Assembly (NCBI GenBank): GCA_963751105.1
Contig: CAVVTG010000002.1
Coordinates: forward strand, 2,418,001-2,482,000
Length of the DNA: 64,000 nucleotides
From: JACVRW01 sp963751105
GTDB lineage: Bacteria > Actinomycetota > Thermoleophilia > Solirubrobacterales > Thermoleophilaceae
Direction: 5' to 3'
The notes beneath the pieces were generated by a model. That model saw only the letters and a list, made by a program, of their open reading frames with translations. It searched no databases and was not told the origin of the DNA. Position numbers and translations under genes: made by a program. Shown here piece by piece: positions 31,359-39,949 of the stretch (positions are counted from its first letter, which is position 1; each line of letters begins with the position of its first letter).

Positions 31359-33522
31359 ATGCGCCCTCCCAGCAGCGCTCGCCTGGTCACGATCCCGCTC
31401 GAGGGCGTCCTCCCCGCGTACCGGGGCTCGCTGTTGGTGCGCGGCGACGCTCGGCCCTTCGCGCTCACGGGAAACTGGGCCGGCGGCGGCGCGCTGGTGG
31501 GATCCGAGCCGATCTGCACCGCCCGCCCGGAGGAGGACCCGTTCGCGCTGCTGGACGAGCAGCCCGAGGTGGACGGCGCAGCCGGCGCCGGTCATGCCGT
31601 CGGCGGCGGCTGGTTCGGCTACCTCGGCTACTCGCTCGGGCGGACACTCGAGCCCGTGCCACCGTCCCCCCCGCGCCCGGTCCCGCTGCCGCCGTTCGCG
31701 CTCTCCTTCTACGACCATCTGCTGCGTCTCGACCCGCAGGGGCGCTGGTGGTTCGAGGCCCTGTGGACCGACGAACGCGACGCCGCACTGCGTGAACGGC
31801 TTGCCCGGCTGTCCGGACGGCTGAGCGCCGGCGTCCGCGACCGTCCGGTCTGGGTCAGCGGGTTCGCAGTGGCCCCGCCGGGACCCGCAGGTCACACGGA
31901 TGCGGTGGGAGAGTGTCGCGCGCGGATCGCCTCCGGCGAGATCTTCCAGGCCAACGTCTGCCTGCGCCTCGACGGGCACTTCGAGGGCAATCCCGCCGAC
32001 CTGTTCGCGCGGGCCGGCGCAGAGCTGTCGCCCCGCCACGGCGCCTATCTGCGCGGTCCCTGGGGTGCGCTGGTCAGCCTCTCGCCCGAGCTCTTCCTGC
32101 GGCGGGAGGGCCGGCACGTGCTGACCGAGCCGATCAAGGGCACCGCCGCCCCCGACGAGGCCGGCCGCGCGCGGCTCGCGGGCTCCGGCAAGGACGTGGC
32201 GGAGAACGTGATGATCGTCGACCTCATGCGCAACGACCTCGGGCGCGTGTGCGAGTACGGGTCGGTGTCGGTGCCCGAGCTCACCGAGCCTCGGCCCGCC
32301 CCCGGGGTGTGGCATCTGGTGTCGTCGGTCACCGGCACGCTGCGGCCCGAGGTGGGCGACGCCGATCTGCTGCGCGCCACGTTCCCACCCGGATCGGTCA
32401 CCGGCGCGCCCAAGATCCAGACGATGCGCGTGATCGCCGAGCTCGAGGCCACCGGCCGCGAGGCCTATACCGGCGCCATCGGCTACGCCAGCCCGGTCGC
32501 CGGGCTCGAGCTCAGCGTGGCCATCAGGACGCTCGAGATCCAGGGCGACCGGATCTGGCTCGGCGCCGGCGGCGGCATCACGTCCGGTTCGGAACCCGAG
32601 GAGGAGCTCGCGGAAGCGCTGCTCAAGGCCCGTCCGGTGATCGAGGCCGCGGGTGGGCGGGTGAGCGCGACCGTCGCGGACGCGCGGGACGACCGGGCGG
32701 TCGCGGCCCCGCGCCCGCCGAACGCTCTCGACGGGACGGTGGACAGGCCCGACCCGGAGCGGGGCGTGTTCACCACCATGAGGACGAGTGGCGGACGGGT
32801 GCTCGAGCTCGAGTTCCACCTTGCCCGGCTGGCCGCCAGCGTGGCGGCGCTCTACGACGAGCAGCTGCCGGAGGAGCTGGAGGCGTCGATCCTCGAAGAG
32901 GCCGGCCGGCACGGCCACGCCCGCCTGCGGGTACGTGCCCGGCCGCGGGTGAGCGGTCCGCTGGCGATCGAGATCGAGGCCCAGCCCGCTGGCCGAGGGC
33001 GCCGCCCCGCGAGCGGTCACCCTCGCCCCCGCGCTGCTCCCCGGCGGGCTGGGCGAGCACAAGTGGATCGACCGCCGGCTCCCGGCGGGGCTCGAGGAGC
33101 GCCTGGGCGCGGTGCCGCTCTTCGTCGATCGCGACGGCCACGTGCTCGAAGCGGCCACCGCAAACGTGTGGATCGTGGAGGGCGACGTGCTGGTCACGCC
33201 GCCGCTCGACGGCCGTCAGCTGCCGGGCAGCGTCCGGGCCCGTCTGCTGGCGCGGCCTCCAGAGGGCTTCCGGGCCCGCGAGGAGCCGGTCAGCGTCGGG
33301 CGCCTGGAGGCCGCGGACGAACTGCTGCTGTCGTCGTCGGTCAGCCGCATCACCCCGGCCGCGCTGGCCGGGCGCACTCCTCGTTTCGAGGCCGATCCGC
33401 GCATCCTGGCCCGGCTCGCCGATTCGGAGGCTCCGACTTCGGCCGCCGAGCTTCCGGCGGGCGCCTCGGTGTCACCCGGCGGCGCCGTCTCGCGCCGCTC
33501 GCGCGCGGGCGGCCGCGGCTAG
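31359..33522 (+). pseudogene. pabBC: Aminodeoxychorismate synthase/lyase fusion (pabB-pabC) with a frameshift
   Basis: A bifunctional p-aminobenzoate enzyme for folate synthesis. The PabB part has GGGWFGYLGYSLGR, IASGEIFQANVCLRL, EPIKGTAAP, AENVMIVDLMRNDLGRVCE and FPPGSVTGAPKIQTM. The lyase part has GVFTTMRTSGGRVLELEFHLARLAAS; then near 32985, in a run of C, the frame is lost. One added base would restore PLAEGAAPRAVTLAPALL and LGEHKWIDRRL, VPLFVDRDGHVLEAATANVW in the next frame to 33522. This is either a sequence error or a recent mutation. TACAAT at 31340-31345 is a -10-like box 13 nt before the ATG. Overlaps fchA by 51 bp, tail to tail. Confidence 0.85.
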
Positions 33523-34062
33523 GGCCCTCTGGGCGGTCTCTCCCTCGGCCAGGTCGCTCAGGTTGATGCCCACCAGCCCGGCGGCGGCGCTCGCTGCCGC
33601 CTCCGCGAGCAGCACGCCGGCGACGGCGTCGCCGCGCACCGCCGGCTCGGCCAGCGCTGCCACCCGTTCGCCGGTCTCCGCCACCTCGGCCGACGCCTCG
33701 GCGATGGCGAGCGGGCCGGCGCTGGCGCGCTCGAGCGCGTCCGCCAGGCGTTCCGCTCGGCCGGGATCTCCGGCCGGCAGCCGCCGTGCCTCGAGCACGG
33801 GGCCGTAGGAGGAAAGCTCCTCGCCGGCCAGGACGAGCGCCCGCCGGCGCACGGCCTCCATGCGGCCGGGAACGTCCTCGTCGAGGGCGCCTCCGGTGGG
33901 CCCGCCCGGTTCGCGGCCGAGCTCGATGCGGGCCGCCATCTCCACCAGGCCGGCGGCCAGCCCACACGCGAGAGCGGCCGCCGACCCGCCGCCCGGAGCG
34001 GGGCTCGCAGAGCCCAGCTCGTCGAGCAGATCCGCCAGCCGCTGGTCAGCCAGATCGCCCAT
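33472..34062 (-). CDS. fchA: Cyclodeaminase/methenyl-THF cyclohydrolase family protein (FchA-like)
   Basis: A 196-residue protein of the FTCD C-terminal family: the start LADQRLADLLDELGSASPAPGGGSAAALACGLAAGLVEMAA is the characteristic P-x-PGGGS helix, followed by helices with the conserved D-x-x-A-x-x pattern. Stand-alone members act as methenyltetrahydrofolate cyclohydrolase (FchA) or formiminotetrahydrofolate cyclodeaminase. With no histidine-degradation genes nearby, and with formate-THF ligase and GcvT-type proteins in the window, the C1-folate role is preferred. A TACCAT hexamer (34076-34071) ends 8 nt before the ATG; it overlaps the opposing promoter of the PhyH gene. Confidence 0.8.
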   Translation of the reverse strand: MGDLADQRLADLLDELGSASPAPGGGSAAALACGLAAGLVEMAARIELGREPGGPTGGALDEDVPGRMEAVRRRALVLAGEELSSYGPVLEARRLPAGDPGRAERLADALERASAGPLAIAEASAEVAETGERVAALAEPAVRGDAVAGVLLAEAAASAAAGLVGINLSDLAEGETAQRALAAAARARAARDGAAG

Positions 34063-34070
34063 CGGCGGCG

Positions 34071-34080
34071 ATGGTAGCCT
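34071..34080. promoter_or_regulatory. Overlapping back-to-back -10 boxes for fchA and the PhyH gene
   Basis: The two start codons are only 25 bp apart. TAGCCT (34075-34080) reads towards the PhyH gene and TACCAT (34076-34071, minus strand) towards fchA; they share two bases. Both lie 7-8 nt from their start codons, so both transcripts would be leaderless and their polymerases would compete for the same DNA. Confidence 0.4.
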
Positions 34081-34087
34081 GGCCGCA

Positions 34088-34969
34088 ATGGCTTCCGTGG
34101 CCTTCGATCAGGACGTCATTCAGGACGTCGGCGACGATGAGGTGGAGAGCTTTCACCGCGACGGCTTCCTCATCCTCGAGGAGGGCTTTCTCTCCGCCGG
34201 CTCGATCGAGGTTCTGCGCGAGCGCTTCGGCGCCCTCTTCGAGGAGGACTACGGCACCGGGATCGCCCCGGACGAGGTCAACTGGAAGAAGGGCCGTGAT
34301 CCCGAGGACCGCACCCGTCAGATCTGCAACGGCTGGCGCTCCGACGACCTGATCGCGGCTCAGGTGCTGAGCGAGCGCGTGGGCCGGATCGCGTCGAGGC
34401 TGATGGGCTATCGCGGCGCGCGCATGGTGCAGGACAACTGCCTGTGGAAGCCGCCGGGCGCCCGCTCGCTGGGAATGCACCAGGACGCGTCCTACGCCGG
34501 CTACCTGGTGCCCCAGGAGATGATCACCTGCTGGGTCGCGCTGGACGACACCCAGGCGGGCGGCGGCACCGTCGAGCACGTGCGCGGGTCGCATCTGTGG
34601 CCCAAGACGCCGCCCGACCGCGGCAGCTTCCACGCTCCCGAGGACTGGCTGGCGCCCGTGGCCGCCGCTGCACCCGACGGGGTCGAGCCCGAGCGTGTGC
34701 CGGTGGTGGTCAAGGCGGGCGGAGCGGCCTTCCATCACGGCTGGACCTTCCACGGCTCGGGACCCAACGAGGCCACGGTGGAGCGCCGTGCCCTCGTGAC
34801 CCACATGGTGCCGGTCGAGGCCCGCTTCCACCCGCACAACGCGGACCCGATCTACTCGCGCTACCGGCGCCGCGGCGATCTCTCGCTCGACGAGTCGTTC
34901 TTCCCCGTCCTGTGGGACGAGAGCGGCGCGCGCAGCGCCTGGCTCGCCGGACTGCCCGAGCTGCCGTAG
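34088..34969 (+). CDS. Phytanoyl-CoA dioxygenase (PhyH) family oxygenase
   Basis: A 293-residue Fe(II)/2-oxoglutarate-dependent oxygenase. The metal triad is seen as LGMHQDASY (H-x-D, near residue 131) with the distal His in AAFHHGWTFHGSGPN; the 2-oxoglutarate-binding Arg follows in ERRALVTHMVP. The N-terminus DEVESFHRDGFLILEEGFLSAG is typical of PhyH proteins. Family substrates include ectoine, phosphonates and acyl-CoAs. Its neighbours are C1 genes, so oxidative demethylation or hydroxylation of a small methylated compound is conceivable, but this is inference. Confidence 0.8.
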   Translation: MASVAFDQDVIQDVGDDEVESFHRDGFLILEEGFLSAGSIEVLRERFGALFEEDYGTGIAPDEVNWKKGRDPEDRTRQICNGWRSDDLIAAQVLSERVGRIASRLMGYRGARMVQDNCLWKPPGARSLGMHQDASYAGYLVPQEMITCWVALDDTQAGGGTVEHVRGSHLWPKTPPDRGSFHAPEDWLAPVAAAAPDGVEPERVPVVVKAGGAAFHHGWTFHGSGPNEATVERRALVTHMVPVEARFHPHNADPIYSRYRRRGDLSLDESFFPVLWDESGARSAWLAGLPELP

Positions 34970-34977
34970 CGAGTGCG

Positions 34978-35451
34978 TCAGGCCGCCGCCGCGGTGAGCG
35001 CAGCCATGCGGGCCCGGCCGCGGGCCTCGAGATGGCGGCGGAACGCGGCGTTGGCGTAGAGGCTCGCCATCGCCGACGAGGCCGCCTCCGGGCCCACGCG
35101 CGCCGCGAAGCAGGGCACGATCTCCAGGTACGAGCGCTTGCCGGACGCCTCGGCCGTGCTCGATCCGGGCGCGAAGAGCCCGCTGCGGCGAGCGAGCCAC
35201 AACGCGCAGAGGACATCGGACGCGTTCTCGGTGTCGGCGACGAAGACGGTGCCGTCCGTCGCCAGGTCCTCGAAGAGATGCGGGGCCGGCGGGCCCGCGG
35301 CCGGGCGGCTCCGGGCCAGGCAGGCCACGGTGAGCAGCGCCATGCGCTCGGGCTCACGCCGGGCGCGGCCGTAGCCCGGCAGCAGATCTGCGCACGCCTC
35401 CTGCAGCAGCGAGGCGGCAACGCGGAGCGAGTGGTCCTCGCCGGGCGTCAT
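34978..35451 (-). CDS. Uncharacterised protein coupled to malyl-CoA lyase
   Basis: A 157-residue, Ala-rich, mostly helical protein. It begins MTPGEDHSLRVAASLLQEACADLLPGYG and has a middle segment HLFEDLATDGTVFVADTENASDVLCALWLARRSGLF. No membrane helix or known motif is visible. Its ATG overlaps the lyase stop (ATGA), so the two are translationally coupled and probably co-expressed. I do not recognise the family. It is 8 bp from the end of the convergent PhyH gene. Confidence 0.6.
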   Translation of the reverse strand: MTPGEDHSLRVAASLLQEACADLLPGYGRARREPERMALLTVACLARSRPAAGPPAPHLFEDLATDGTVFVADTENASDVLCALWLARRSGLFAPGSSTAEASGKRSYLEIVPCFAARVGPEAASSAMASLYANAAFRRHLEARGRARMAALTAAAA

Positions 35452-36446
35452 GCCGAAGCCGCCCTGGCCGAGTCGGCAAGCTGCTCCTGCCGCGCTTCGA
35501 TCTGCCCGAGCTTGGCCAGCAGGTTCTCGGCCATCCGGATCGAGGCCGCGTCGATCAGGCGGCCGTCGAGCGACACCGCGCCCTTGCCCTCGGCCGAAGC
35601 CGCCTTCATCGCGTCGATGATCCGGCGCGTGCGCTCCACGAGGCGTGGTGACGGCGTGTAGACCTGGTTGGCCAACTCGATCTGGGAGGGGTGGATCGCC
35701 CACTTGCCCTCGTAGCCCAGCACCGCGGAGCGGCGCGCCGCGGCCAGGTAGCCGTCGGCGTCGGTGAAGTCCCCGAACGGCCCGTCGATCGGGCGCAGGC
35801 CGTGCGCCCGGCAGGTCACGGCGATCCGCGAGAGCGGGTAGTGCCACTGATCGCCCCAGTGGGTGTGCCGCTCGGGCGTACCGTTCGGATCGGTGAGCAC
35901 CGAGTAGTTGGGATCCACGCCGCCGATCGAAGCGGTGTGGCTCTGGATCGAGGCGGCGTAGTCGGCCACCCCGAAGATCATGGCCTCCATCCGCTCGGGA
36001 CAGGCCGTGGCGATCTCGTCGACGTTGACCATGCCGATAGCCGTCTCGATCAGCACGGCGAGGCCGATACGGCTCCGGAGCCCCATCGCGTCCTCGATCT
36101 GGGTGAGCAGGGTGGCCACGAGGTGCACGTCGCCGGCCCCGCTCACCTTCGGGATGACGATGGCGTCGACCGTCTCGCCGGCCTGCTCGATCACGTCGAC
36201 CACGTCGCGGTAGCAGTAGTGGGTGTCGAGCCCGTTGATGCGCACGGACACCGAGCAGCGCGACCAGTCCTGCTCGCCCAGGGCGTCGATGACGTTGATA
36301 CGCGCCTGCTCTTTGTCGTCGGGAGCGACGGCGTCCTCGAGGTCGAGCATGACCACATCGGCTCCGAGCTCGGGGGCCTTCTCGAGCATGCGGACGTTGC
36401 TGCCCGGCACGGCGAGCTCGCTGCGGTGGAGACGGGTCTTGGTCAT
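35448..36446 (-). CDS. mcl: L-malyl-CoA/beta-methylmalyl-CoA lyase
   Basis: A 332-residue HpcH/HpaI-CitE family lyase very like Mcl1 of Rhodobacter and Chloroflexus: SELAVPGSNVRMLEKA, VVMLDLEDAVAPDDKEQAR, VSVRINGLDTHYCYRDVVD, IVIPKVSGAGDVHLV, VLIETAIGMVNVDEIA, FGVADYAASI, GDQWHYPLSRIAV, PIDGPFGDFTDADGYL and GYEGKWAIHPSQIELAN. It splits malyl-CoA to acetyl-CoA and glyoxylate (serine cycle) and may also act on methylmalyl-CoA. Start ATG 36446. Divergent from serine-glyoxylate aminotransferase across a 155-bp region with a palindromic operator, which fits joint control of glyoxylate production and use. Confidence 0.9.
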   Translation of the reverse strand: MTKTRLHRSELAVPGSNVRMLEKAPELGADVVMLDLEDAVAPDDKEQARINVIDALGEQDWSRCSVSVRINGLDTHYCYRDVVDVIEQAGETVDAIVIPKVSGAGDVHLVATLLTQIEDAMGLRSRIGLAVLIETAIGMVNVDEIATACPERMEAMIFGVADYAASIQSHTASIGGVDPNYSVLTDPNGTPERHTHWGDQWHYPLSRIAVTCRAHGLRPIDGPFGDFTDADGYLAAARRSAVLGYEGKWAIHPSQIELANQVYTPSPRLVERTRRIIDAMKAASAEGKGAVSLDGRLIDAASIRMAENLLAKLGQIEARQEQLADSARAASA

Positions 36447-36491
36447 GGTCGGGCCAGTAGAACCCCACTGTCGCCGCCACGCAAGTCGGAA

Positions 36492-36507
36492 TAGACAAAT
36501 TCGTCTA
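36492..36507. promoter_or_regulatory. Near-palindromic operator between mcl and sga
   Basis: TAGACAAATTCGTCTA is a 16-bp dyad with 7-bp arms that match except in the centre. It sits in the 155-bp divergent intergenic region, 46 bp from the mcl start and 95 bp from the sga start. Its core (AGAC-AAATTC-GTCT) has the same 4-6-4 layout and A/T centre as the GTAC-type dyads at 44323, 44943 and 53415. An A/T-rich stretch follows at 36525-36555, unusual for this genome and perhaps a promoter. Confidence 0.5.
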
Positions 36508-36601
36508 GACGCTTCGCGCCAATCAATACTTCGGATATCACTTAATATCGACGCGAAAGTCTTAGGTTGCACTCCAAGCAATCGTGGGGCAGGCTGGACC
36601 G

Positions 36602-37747
36602 ATGAACCGCGAATTCGCGCCGCTCGACCCTCCCCAGCGGCTCCTCTGTGGTCCTGGCCCCTCCAACGTCGAGCCCTCTGTGCTCGAGGCCATGCAGCGG
36701 CCGCTGCTGGGGCATCTCGACCCCGACCTGCACCTGATCCTCCTCGACGTGGTGGACATGCTGCGCGAGGTCTGGCGCATGCCCGACGGCCTGGTGCTGC
36801 CGCTGCACTGCACGGGCACCGCCGGGATGGAGGCAGGCCTGGCCAACCTCCTCGAGCCGGGCGATACCGCCGTGGTGGCCCAGTCCGGTTTCTTCGGCAT
36901 GCGCATCGCCGAGATCGCCCGCCGCTGCGGAGCCGACGTGGTGGAGGTCACCGCCGACTGGGGCGAGGCGGTGCCCAACGAGCGGCTGATCGAGGCCCTC
37001 GACCGTCACCCGCGGGCCCGGCTGCTGGCCGTGGTTCACGCCGAGACCTCCACCGGGGTGGAGCACCCGCTGCGTGAGCTCGGCGAGGCGATGCGCGACC
37101 GCGACACGCTTCTGATGGCCGACTGCGTGACGTCGCTGGGCGGCGTGGAGCTGGACGTCGGCGCCTGGGATGTCGACTTCGCCTACTCGTGCACCCAGAA
37201 GTGCCTGGCGGCGCCACCGGGGATGTCACCGTTGGCGGTGTCCGAGGCGGCCCTTCGCCGCGTCCGCTCACGCACCTCCCCCGTGCCCTTCTCGTTCGAC
37301 CTGCTCATGCTCGAGCGCTACTGGCTCGAGCGGCCGGCGGCCTACCACCACACCGCTCCGATCCTCCACATATACGCGCTCCACGAGGCGCTCCGGCTGG
37401 TGCTCGAGGAGGGGCTCGACGCGCGCTGGGCCCGCCACGCAGCCGCGGCCGCGCACCTGCAGAGCCGGCTGGAGGCGCGCGGCTTCGAGCTGCTGGCCGA
37501 GCCGTCGCGCCGGCTGGCGCCGCTGACTGCTGTTCGGGTTCCTCAGGACACCGACGGCAAGGAGATCCAGGGTCGGATGCTGCGCGAGCACGGCATCGAG
37601 ATCGGCGGCGGGCTGGGCCCGGCGGCCCCGGCCATGTGGCGAATCGGGCTGATGGGACACAACGCCACCGTCGATACCGCCGACACGGTGCTGGAGGCGC
37701 TCGACACGGTGCTGGCCGAGTCGCCCGCGCTGACCGCGGCGGGCTAG
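36602..37747 (+). CDS. sga: Serine-glyoxylate aminotransferase (class V)
   Basis: A 381-residue PLP-dependent class V aminotransferase. LLCGPGPSNVEPSVLEAMQRPLLGHLDPD is the start typical of the alanine/serine-glyoxylate group, HAETSTGVEHPL and MADCVTSLGGVELDVGAWDVDFAYSCTQKCLAAPPG surround the PLP lysine (Lys200). It would convert glyoxylate and serine to glycine and hydroxypyruvate, a core serine-cycle step; alanine-glyoxylate transamination is the alternative. Pairing with malyl-CoA lyase supports the serine-cycle reading. Start ATG 36602, with GGCAGG about 9 nt upstream. Confidence 0.87.
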   Translation: MNREFAPLDPPQRLLCGPGPSNVEPSVLEAMQRPLLGHLDPDLHLILLDVVDMLREVWRMPDGLVLPLHCTGTAGMEAGLANLLEPGDTAVVAQSGFFGMRIAEIARRCGADVVEVTADWGEAVPNERLIEALDRHPRARLLAVVHAETSTGVEHPLRELGEAMRDRDTLLMADCVTSLGGVELDVGAWDVDFAYSCTQKCLAAPPGMSPLAVSEAALRRVRSRTSPVPFSFDLLMLERYWLERPAAYHHTAPILHIYALHEALRLVLEEGLDARWARHAAAAAHLQSRLEARGFELLAEPSRRLAPLTAVRVPQDTDGKEIQGRMLREHGIEIGGGLGPAAPAMWRIGLMGHNATVDTADTVLEALDTVLAESPALTAAG

Positions 37748-37936
37748 GCCAGCGCCCGGCGCGCTCCGCTCAGAGTGTTGCGCGGCGCTGCGGGCGCCCA
37801 CGATCTGCTGGGGAAGGGGTGAGTCCATCTCGCCGTTGAAATCCTCCCGATCGGTCCGGCGCTCCATACGAGCGGGAGCTTTGTCGTCGTGGACAGCCAA
37901 GACCTCCGGCCCGGCTGGGACGTCTCGGAGGTTGGG

Positions 37937-37965
37937 ACGTTTCGCATGACATGCATGCGAAACGT
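37937..37965. terminator. Long perfect hairpin between convergent sga and lysR
   Basis: ACGTTTCGCATG (37937-37948) and CATGCGAAACGT (37954-37965) form a 12-bp perfect stem with a 5-nt loop ACATG. It lies in the 294-bp gap between two genes that converge, so a bidirectional terminator is the simplest reading, although no T run follows. A further CCTCCG/CGGAGG pair lies just upstream. Apart from these hairpins I see nothing gene-like in 37748-38041. Confidence 0.5.
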
Positions 37966-38041
37966 GGGGAGCTCCTCCTTCCCCAGCCAAACGGACCACG
38001 CCGGGCCCGCCGCGCACGAGGCGAGCGGAGCGCGGCCGGGG

Positions 38042-38945
38042 CTAGCTCAACGCCCGGCGCGCCGCCGGCGAGCTGCAGAAGGCCATGAACGCCTCGACGT
38101 CGTCGCGTGGCGGCGCCGCCGCCGGGCGCACCACGTGCCAGCGCCGCACCGGCAGCCCTCCGCGCGGAGAGATCGTCTCCAGCAGGCCCAGCTCGAGCTC
38201 GAGCTCCACCGCTGCCTTCGACTGGAGCGCCACACCGAGCCCCGAGCGGGCCGCCTGCTTGATCGCGCCGTTGGAGCCGAGCGTGAGCACGTTGGGCTCG
38301 AGGCCGCGGCTGGCCAGGAACTCGAGGCACACGTTGCGGGTGCCCGACCCCTCCTCGCGCACGAGCCAGGACCGCTTGGCCAGCTCCTCCACCGCCACCC
38401 AGCGCCGCTTGCCCAGCGGATCGCCGGGCTCCGTGACGAGGACGAACTCGTTGTCGGCGAAGTCCTGGCCCAGCATCCGCTCGCTGTCGGGTATGCGGCC
38501 CGTGATGGCCACGTCGACCTTGTGCTCGAGCAGCCGCTTGAACACCACCTCGCGGTTGCCGACGTCGAGGCTGATCTCGAGCTCGGGCCGTCGCTCGCGG
38601 AAGGCCTGGATCAGCTGCGGGCACGATGTACTCGCCCGCGGTGGTCACGGCGCTGATGCGCAGCGAGTGCGGCGCCTGGCCCGCCACCTCCTTGGCCGCG
38701 CGCGCCCCCTGGTCGAGCAGCCCGAGCACGTCCGAGGCGTAGACCGCGTAGGCCTCGCCCGCGGGGGTCGGGCGCAGCGTCCGGCCGGCGCGCTCGGTGA
38801 GGGCCACCCCCAGCTCGCGCTCCAGCGCGGACACCGCCGCGGACACCGAGGGCTGGGTGACCACCAGCTCCTCGGCCGCAGCGGTGACCGACCCGCGGCG
38901 TACCACGGTGAGGAAGGCGAGCAGCTGAGTGAGAGTCACGGCCAT
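38042..38945 (-). pseudogene. LysR-family regulator (CbbR-like) with a frameshift
   Basis: The N-terminal 60 residues are a LysR helix-turn-helix: LTQLLAFLTVVRRGSVTAAAEELVVTQPSVSAAVSALERELG. The frame runs to SAVTTAGEYIVP and then breaks at 38619-38621 in a GGG run; removing one base restores QLIQAFRERRPELEISLDV and the whole effector domain (VVFKRLLEHKVDVAITGRIPDSE to AFMAFCSSPAARRALS) in the other frame. Total length would be about 300 residues, normal for LysR. It ends the operon that carries phosphoribulokinase, where a CbbR-type activator would be expected. The break may be a sequence error. Confidence 0.8.
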
Positions 38946-38989
38946 GAGTCCAGCTCGAGCTATAGACGCAAGTCTACGTCGAGACGGCC

Positions 38990-39946
38990 TCAGGTGTGCA
39001 GGGCGGAGTCAGCTCCCGGCGCCCAGCGCGGCTCGGCCCTCGGCGGGGATCCGCCGATGGCCAGCGCGGCCCGCGCCGTGACCAGGTGGTAGAGGATCAG
39101 CAGCTGCACGATGGCCAGCGAGTCCGAGCGCAGGAGGTCCGTGCCCACCGTGAACTCCCCCAGCCGCCGGATGCGCAGGTGGCTGGCGAAGCTCATGCGC
39201 TCCCAGACCGCCTCCTCGAGCTCCGCCGCTCGCGCGGGATCCAGGTCGCCCGGGATGCGCAGGAGCCATTCGCGCTCGCCCTTGGCAAGGGTCGGCCCCG
39301 GACCATCTCCGTCGAGCAGCGGGGACAGGTCCGGGTGGGGCAACGAGTCGCGGAGGATCACGTCGGCGTCCAGGTGAGCCGGCTCGCCGGAGCGCCCCTG
39401 GCGGAAGGCCACGACGATGTCCGCGTGCCGGCGCTGAGGCTGGATGTAGGCCTCCGCGTCCGCGTGGCGGCGGTCCAGCTCGGTCAGCACCTCGTCGGTG
39501 GTGTAGCCACGCCGGGTGCAGTCGCGCGTTAGCTTCCAGCGCCGCCGGAGGGTCTCGGGCGGCGTGAGCATGACGCGCACGTCGTGAACGCTGCGCAGCG
39601 TCTCGGTGTGGTAGTTGAGCAGGCCCTCCACCACCAGGAAGTTGGCCGACCGCACGTACACCGGCGGTTCGAACACCCCGCTGCGGTGGCTGTAGACCGG
39701 CTTCAGCACCGGCTCGCCGCGGCGCAGGTGCGCGAGGTGCTGGGTGAGGATGTCGAGGTGGTTGGAGTCCGGGTGCAGCGGCGTCACGCCGAGCTCCGCA
39801 CGGCGGCGGCGGTCGTAGCGGTGGTAGTCGTCGGCGGAGACGTGCGTGACGTGCGCCTCGCCGAGCACACGCACGAGCCCTCGAGTGATCGTGGTCTTGC
39901 CTGCGCCGGAGTCGCCGACCACGCCGGCGACGATCGCCCGGGCCAC
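38990..39946 (-). CDS. prk: Phosphoribulokinase-family kinase
   Basis: A 318-residue P-loop kinase. Walker A is GDSGAGKTT (11-19); VSADDYHRYDRRRRAELGVTPLHPDSNHLDIL, LKPVYSHRSGVFEPP and FLVVEGLL follow. The phosphoribulokinase signature appears as KLTRDCTRRGYTTD (138-151), matching the pattern K-[LIVM]-x-R-D-x3-R-G-x-[ST]-x-E except that Asp replaces the last Glu. The family phosphorylates ribulose 5-phosphate to ribulose 1,5-bisphosphate. No RuBisCO gene is in the window. It sits 3 bp after a flavin reductase and 44 bp before a CbbR-like regulator in a C1 operon. A different sugar or glycerate substrate is possible. Confidence 0.8.
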   Translation of the reverse strand: MARAIVAGVVGDSGAGKTTITRGLVRVLGEAHVTHVSADDYHRYDRRRRAELGVTPLHPDSNHLDILTQHLAHLRRGEPVLKPVYSHRSGVFEPPVYVRSANFLVVEGLLNYHTETLRSVHDVRVMLTPPETLRRRWKLTRDCTRRGYTTDEVLTELDRRHADAEAYIQPQRRHADIVVAFRQGRSGEPAHLDADVILRDSLPHPDLSPLLDGDGPGPTLAKGEREWLLRIPGDLDPARAAELEEAVWERMSFASHLRIRRLGEFTVGTDLLRSDSLAIVQLLILYHLVTARAALAIGGSPPRAEPRWAPGADSALHT

Positions 39947-39949
39947 CGC

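Noticed and set aside
35448..36446. Citrate lyase beta subunit (CitE)
   Set aside because: The motif set and length (332 residues) match Mcl1-type malyl-CoA lyases, and no other citrate lyase subunit is nearby.
38042..38945. Programmed frameshift in the LysR gene
   Set aside because: The GGG run lacks a slippery heptamer and stimulating structure, LysR genes are not known to use recoding, and two other genes in the window have the same kind of indel.
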